Shown in pieces: positions 58,471 through 64,000 of a stretch of 64,000 nucleotides of DNA. The position numbers and the translations under genes were made by a program. The DNA is taken from contig NW_020654810.1 in the NCBI RefSeq assembly GCF_003589595.1, forward strand, positions 10,893,207 to 10,957,206. The letters run 5' to 3'. Under the pieces are notes generated by a model, which saw nothing but the letters and a program-made list of their open reading frames with translations, ran no database searches and had not been told where the DNA came from. The first letter of the stretch is position 1; every line of letters begins with the position of its first letter. The stretch comes from Hyposmocoma kahamanoa (lineage: Eukaryota; Arthropoda; Insecta; Lepidoptera; Cosmopterigidae).

Positions 58471-58499
58471 CTGGTAAGGGATCTTGATGTGCTTCATGA

Positions 58500-58716
58500 A
58501 CTGCCTCTGTGGCAGAACGGTTACCATGCCGGACTGCCACGCACAGGCCCCAGTGTCGATTCCGGGAGAAATATTTGTATGACCTACATTTATTTCTCTC
58601 GTGAGTTTGGGTGTAATTTGTGGTTGTCTATGTGTGTGTCCATGGCACCCGCGACACAGGGTTTTCCTAGTGCAGGGCTATGTTGAGTGTGTGCGTTATT
58701 ATTATTATAATATTAT
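58500..58716 (+). mobile_element. tRNA-headed SINE, family C, copy 4
   Basis: Head GGCAGAACGGTTACCATGCC with a damaged B box (CAGTGTCGATTCC), standard body, then a (TTATTA) tail at 58697-58716. Confidence 0.9.
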
Positions 58717-58739
58717 TATGATCATTAGTTGCTAGTTGC

Positions 58740-59915
58740 TTCGGATGTGCACACTATTATTTCAAGCGTCTCCAAAGCTTTCGGATTTGTGTAGCGTCAT
58801 TCCTAAGATTTCATACAGGCCAAAACACAAAAAAAATTGTGTTGTTCATTTATGCATCGCAAGTCGCTAATTGAAAATACGCAAAGAAGATATATTAAGC
58901 TTTTATGTTTTCAAACTAGGGAGCGGTACGAGTCAAACATCACCTTTTGTCACTAGAGGCGCTCCTCTAGTGGCAGAAGATGATGTACTTATTATGATGA
59001 CGTATATTATGTTTACGAAAAATTGCTTCTGGTGCTGTGGAACTCCTGTCCAAGATTTCTCTTAGAGCCCCTAAAACGACCATTAGGCTTAATTTACTTC
59101 TGTGCGTACCACCTGCCTCTTCGACCGTTCGGCGGAATGCATATTAAGTATCTCTTGCGAGCGAGTAACAGCTTCAATGCAGCGTTAATCAAATTCCAAG
59201 CAGGTTCACATTGACCTTTGTAACACTATTGTTGCATCAGTAAAGTGCATGAGTAGTTTGTTTTTCTGCCAGTAGATAATTACTAAGTGTTACGAATTTG
59301 CATAGTATATTATAGTTACTAGTTATAATTCAATACTCATTAGTATTAATTTAACCTATAAATTGGCTCTCCATTATTATTCAAGTTTTTGTTCTATAAG
59401 ATAGCCGTTGGTCTTCCAATGCACATGACACGAGAATATAAAAGAAAAGGTTACTAAACACGCTCTATTCTACTATACTATTCTATAACCTTTTGCATTA
59501 CATATTTCTGCATTATTCCACCTTAAAGCAAATTATGGTAATACCAACGTCCGACACCCATCGACGGTAATGGCATTCAATTTTAATTTAACCGTCTAAA
59601 GTGTTAGCTGTAACGCACAGCAAAAACTTTCCAGTAATATTGTGAGAAGGAAGTGGCGTGCTACAGGCTATTTTAGCGGTCATGCAACTTCTCCTCGCGG
59701 TATCCTTTAATCGGGGGTAATTTCAGAGGATGGTTGAACTTAGTTTAAAATTGGATTTTTAAGTTTAGAATAAAAGTTCCGTTGATTGTAAACATACAGT
59801 AAAGCAAAATTTGTCTAGTATTGCATTAATTTGAATCGAAAGTTTAATGTTTAAAGTGATCAGTTAACGTAAATGTAAATGTAATTATTTGAAAATGAAG
59901 AATTTGTTAAAACTG
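58740..59915. other. Intergenic, nothing recognised
   Basis: Short chance frames only. Confidence 0.45.
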
Positions 59916-59963
59916 AAGGTGTGCCGTGCAGTGCTGTGCCGTGCCGTGCCGTGCCGTGCTGTG
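59916..59963. repeat. GTGCC pentanucleotide microsatellite
   Basis: Repeated GTGCC/GTGCT units, GC-rich in AT-rich surroundings. Confidence 0.85.
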
Positions 59964-60004
59964 TAGTTGCAGTAATTTTGCACTGTTTCTATGTTAGTTT
60001 TAGA

Positions 60005-60100
60005 GGTCACTAACAACCTCGTACAACTATATTACATAAATCATAAACAATAACTTTTGTTTCACGAGTATTAAAACTCGTGGAACAAAAGTTTTTTTAG
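60005..60100. repeat. Dispersed repeat shared with 23330-23400
   Basis: CTAACAACCTCG, CATAAACAATAACTTTTGTT and a terminal hairpin around ACGAGT..ACTCGT match the sequence adjoining the inverted duplication at 23.3 kb. Confidence 0.65.
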
Positions 60101-60339
60101 AAAATTTTATTAGATTTAGATTTCATTTTCATACCATAATTAAAATATTTGAATATAACGTTGTGAACGTTGATAACTCTGTAGTAACAAAAAAAGCGCT
60201 AGCGTAAATACTCAGTCCAATGATGCAAAACGCAGAAGCGGGAGCCGGATTCAAGCGCTGGCAATTAAATCTATTTACTACCTTACTACCAAATATAGAT
60301 ATAAAAAGTATCAGATAGTACCTACAACAAACACTAAGG

Positions 60340-60663
60340 CTCAACTCACACTGGCGCAGAGTCGAAGCGTCGAGACGCGTCACGTTTTTTGCCTATAGTA
60401 TGTTCACCTCTATTGTCCCGTTTTAAGGTACAAATTTGTGTTACGAAAATATGCAAACGGGCGTCGACGCTTGGATGCAGTCGAGCGGCTTCGCGCGTCG
60501 CCCCACGGCACTTGAGCGCAGTGACTGTCGATCACTCTGTGATCCGGACGAACTAATGCGAGCGCCGTGACGACACGCGTCGACGCGCGTCGCCAAGCGT
60601 TGTAGTTGAAAAACAGGACGCGACGCGACGCTTCAACTCTGCGCCAGTATGAGTTGGGCCTTA
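60340..60663. mobile_element. GC-rich foldback MITE
   Basis: About 320 bp; ends TAAGGCTCAACTCACACTGG and the inverse of CCAGTATGAGTTGGGCCTTA. The interior is rich in GACGCG and CGTCGACGC units on both arms. Confidence 0.85.
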
Positions 60664-60748
60664 AAAGTTTATTTTGAAATTAAACTATAAGAATGTTTTC
60701 TAAAAATTTATTGAACAAAAGTTGTTGATTATGACGTTATTAATACGA

Positions 60749-60890
60749 TGATCTCCGTGGGCTTGCACAACGGTTTTCATGGTGTCGCCATCTCAGAGGT
60801 TCCGGCTGCAATCCCCGGCCGGATCAGTGTAGAAAAGCTTTTTATATTGTCTCGGGTCTGAGTGTTTGTGATAACGTCGTTTTTTCCGAT
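60749..60890 (+). mobile_element. Third tRNA-headed SINE type
   Basis: A head-like CTCCGTGGGCTTGCACAACGG and a B-box-like GGTTCCGGCTGCAATCCCCG, followed by a CCGGATCAGTGTAGAAAA body. Single copy in this window. Confidence 0.55.
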
Positions 60891-61504
60891 TTCCATAACA
60901 CAAATGCTTTAGTTACTTACTTTGGTATCGGAGCAACGTACGTGATGTTGTCTAACATTTAAATAAAAAAAAACAGTCATGCAGAGTTAGTATTTTACAA
61001 ATAAGACAGTATAATAAAAAAATTATACAATATTTACACAGCATGTCGCCTTAGGTCTTTGGCAATTTTGAAATTCATCGTTTTATGTGTTTGTTATGTT
61101 TATCGTTATAATAATATAACAAGAATGAGATAGCTTAGTCATTTACTGAGTCTAGCTAAACAAGGAAACTACCGGCGATATAACGGCTACGGGTGAAGTT
61201 GTCTCGACCCCTCCAACTACCTTTAATTAACACGCGGTTCGCTGTTATTAACGTCAGCTTTACTGCTAGAAACTGGGTATAAATAGAGAAACTTTCCTTG
61301 TCCACAATTTTCACGTGAAATTATGTTTTCACATTATGTACATATCAATAATGGTATCTACTGTATTTGTGATAACTGATAAGCAAAAATCATAAAAAAT
61401 CAACCAACTTCAAAAACCACAAAAAGTCACTTCACTAAAAAGCGAAAAATAACAAAATAGATATTTAATCCAAGCGACAACAATGAACATAATATTTATT
61501 TATT

Positions 61505-62005
61505 TTTAAACGACTTCAAAAAAGGGGGAGGTTCTCAATTCGACTATATGTTTTTTTTGTATGTATGTTACGCGATAACTCCGGTATTTGTGACCCGATT
61601 TTGATAATTCTTTTTTTGTTGGAAAGAAGGTAAAGAAGGTACTCCATAGTGGTCCCATATAATTTTGAAGAAAATCATCCACTTGTAGGGGTGGCTGTTC
61701 ACGCATGAAGATTCATTTTTATAAATAGCGCCTAAATTTTATTAAAATTTATAAGGAGCAATTATTTGAAAGGCTGATTTTGTTATTCTGTAATTCAAGG
61801 CGTTTTTCTCTCTCAATAATCGTGAGAACCGATTTTTATTGTTTCCTGTGTCAAGTCCCGTATAGTGGCGAACTAGGGGATGAATGAAGATGAATCCGGG
61901 TTTGAGCACTTTCCGGTAACCGATATCAATAAAACTTGGCAAATAGATGTAATTCCACGTACTTTTGAGGTCGGTTTTTTTAGTACTCTGTACTGAGATT
62001 ATTAT
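61505..62005 (+). repeat. Dispersed family B, second long copy
   Basis: Collinear with 51528-51970, with small indels (a duplicated GGTAAAGAAGGTA and AGATGAATGAAGATGAAT). Positions 60891-61504 show no gene. Confidence 0.85.
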
Positions 62006-62009
62006 AAAG

Positions 62010-63030
62010 TTTGTTTATTCTTCCATTTTTAGTAAATATTGGCAGGTTTAGTTAAGTACCTATGCTAATTCAATTGTCTCTAACTTACCGGGCAACGCTA
62101 CTAAAGGTGCAGCTCGCATGAAGGCAAAAAGGAATAAAGAAAGTATTCAAGACTATAAGTACAACTATCCAAGAATTTCAAGCGAAATGCCATATCGTGT
62201 TCTCAAGAAATACCACTAGCTCGCCAAGCGAGATTATCTCAGATGAGAAATTACATGCGTTCTTGATTATCACAAGAGTCGCCCGTACAGCGCCAATATC
62301 GACTAAATGTTATTCGTGACCGTTAGAATAACGAGACTCCGAAACAACACACTTCAAGGTTAACCTCAATGATACATCGTAATATTGAGGCAACAAGAGC
62401 TGATAAGTCAAAGAAAAGAGAAGGAAGAAGAAAAATACTTTTATTCAATTAATAATAATAATATAATAATAATAAGTTTGTTTATTTTCTCACCACAATA
62501 TACCTATATTCATTGAGCATAATTATAAAAACTAGACAAAAAAAAAAGAATTATATTGTGGGAGACTGGTGCCTCAACTACACGTATTTCAGGTCTGTAT
62601 TTCAGGTCACCAGGACTCCACCCCTTGGAAAATACAAATTTGCAACTTGGAATTATGTACTTGTACATAGATAATTGCTATTACTAAATCATTCATTTAA
62701 ATTAAAGTTTACAAAGAAATAAAATAAAGAATAGAAAGGAAAAATATTGTTTGTGGCGATAATTATGGGGAAAGTTTTCTTATTTAAGTAACTAAAATAA
62801 TGAAAATAAAATAATTCACACACATGTTAACTGATTAAAAAATAGGCCCATTACAAGGTTTTTCGACAATTACATGCACTTACCACCATCAGGTGCGAGG
62901 TCTGTTCGTCTCGTTATAACATTAATATAAATGGAAAGATAAAGACGATTGTCTTGCACGTCTACGTCTAACCGAGAACTTAAATTTTTTTAAATTTTAC
63001 ATTTGATTTCGGATAGTTGAACACATATTA
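62010..63030. other. Intergenic, AT-rich
   Basis: (AAT)n at 62449-62475 and a short repeat at 61999-62075 shared with 28 kb. No gene. Confidence 0.5.
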
Positions 63031-63034
63031 TACA

Positions 63035-63335
63035 TGCCTATAAAATTTGGGGATTTCCTTCGATTTCCATGGGATTCCCTCATCAGATTCTGTCTTGGTA
63101 ACAATCGAGAGTATATAATCTTTAAAAAAAAAGAATTTTCAAAAACGGTCCACAATTGACGAAGAATTTGATGAATCACTGTAAATGCCTACAAAATTTG
63201 AAGATTTCTCTCGATTTTCATGGGATCTCCTCATCATATTCTGTCTTAGTGACAATGGGAGCACCTCGAGAGTATACCCTGTCAATCAAAAAAAGAATTT
63301 TAAAAAACGGTCCAAAATTATTGCGACAATTTTCT
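63035..63335 (+). repeat. Tandem pair of family E repeats
   Basis: Two adjacent copies (63035-63160 and 63183-63335), each with TCATCA(G/T)ATTCTGTCTT, a CGAGAGTATA block and AAAAACGGTCCA. A third relative is at 28225-28320. Positions 63336-64000 show nothing recognisable. Confidence 0.78.
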
Positions 63336-64000
63336 GAGAAATCGGCAACCGGACGAAAGTCGGGTAAATTATCACTTTTGTCATGCTATTTGGCACAAAC
63401 TATAGTTAGTATGCAAATTTGGTTCTTTCTTTCTAAGATTACTTCAACGGCAACAACAACAAAGTAAGACAGTGCAAATAATAATATTACCTTTGATAGA
63501 TTGTAGCATTACGTAAACTGTTTCAAGCGTAAGATTGCACAAGAGTGGAGCTAATTTAAAGCAAGGTTGATTTTATCACAGGACGTCATACAACCTTTTG
63601 TTCTGATTACGCTACGAGGCATCTACGAGGTGCCTATGGGAGTGTAAACTTTAAAAGGTTACTGGGGTTGCTTTGACTTTGTTTACTTTGATTAAATTAA
63701 TAATGAGATTGTGTTTTATATTTAAAGGATGTGCATGGAAGAACAAAATTACAATTTTATTTCTGATATATAAATATTTGGTTCGTGTTGTCGTATAGAT
63801 GGTATTATTATACTATATATAGCTCGATTACCACTGATCTAGATACTGACATAATTGTTCTCCCAGAAGGAGTGCCGGTGGGTAAAAATAATGTACTAGA
63901 CTCGTAGACGGATCGGTCCCGTGAGTACCAGAAAAATCCGAAATCTTCAAAATGTGGACTGCATCAGGTGAACGCCTACGCGCGCGGCTAAAGTATAAGA

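Noticed and set aside
1..64000. CRISPR array, operon or prokaryotic defence island
   Set aside because: No regularly spaced direct repeats; genes are intron-containing animal genes with separate promoters.

Overview
The window looks like nuclear DNA from a lepidopteran (moth or butterfly). It is AT-rich, the genes have short exons with GT..AG introns, and it is crowded with the transposon types common in Lepidoptera: tRNA-headed SINEs with TTA or GAT tails, RTE/Jockey/R1-like LINE fragments, Tc1/mariner elements and many foldback MITEs. Species cannot be fixed from the sequence. Two 400-N assembly gaps lie at 11978-12377 and 44170-44569.

Gene-bearing part (0-38.4 kb). A minus-strand spatacsin (SPG11)-like gene occupies 428-6758, but only the part matching the C-terminal half of the family was found. 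IFT20 (plus, 9054-12680) follows; its second intron carries an intact DD41D mariner-type transposon with very long inverted repeats. IFT20 converges on PPM1G, a nuclear PP2C phosphatase (minus, 14300-27337, ten exons that join without a frame error). PPM1G intron 3 holds a broken DD34D mariner split by a SINE, and its 7.2-kb intron 2 holds three LINE remnants and MITEs. A decayed SLC22 organic-ion transporter (plus, 29241-34069) with a reverse-oriented LINE in its middle comes next. Then come a BTB/POZ Cul3-adaptor gene of the BACURD/KCTD10-TNFAIP1 type (plus, 34644-35692) and the INO80 chromatin-remodelling subunit INO80B (minus, 37235-38345), which are convergent.

Gene-poor part (38.4-64 kb). 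No complete gene was found. The region is a mosaic of SINEs, 3' ends of RTE LINEs, Jockey reverse-transcriptase fragments, at least five dispersed repeat families and several foldback elements, often nested. Two or three short spliceable open frames (42.73 kb, 48.06 kb) could be exons of a gene with large introns, but I could not name them.

The host genes are unrelated housekeeping functions (endolysosomal/axonal maintenance, ciliary transport, dephosphorylation, ubiquitylation, chromatin remodelling) and form no pathway or operon. The most informative material is the transposon biology: an intact transposase inside a housekeeping intron, an assembly gap that the element's own symmetry shows to be spurious, LINE-in-element nesting readable from two target-site duplications, and SINE-in-SINE nesting. 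I saw no convincing new defence-like or other undescribed gene system.
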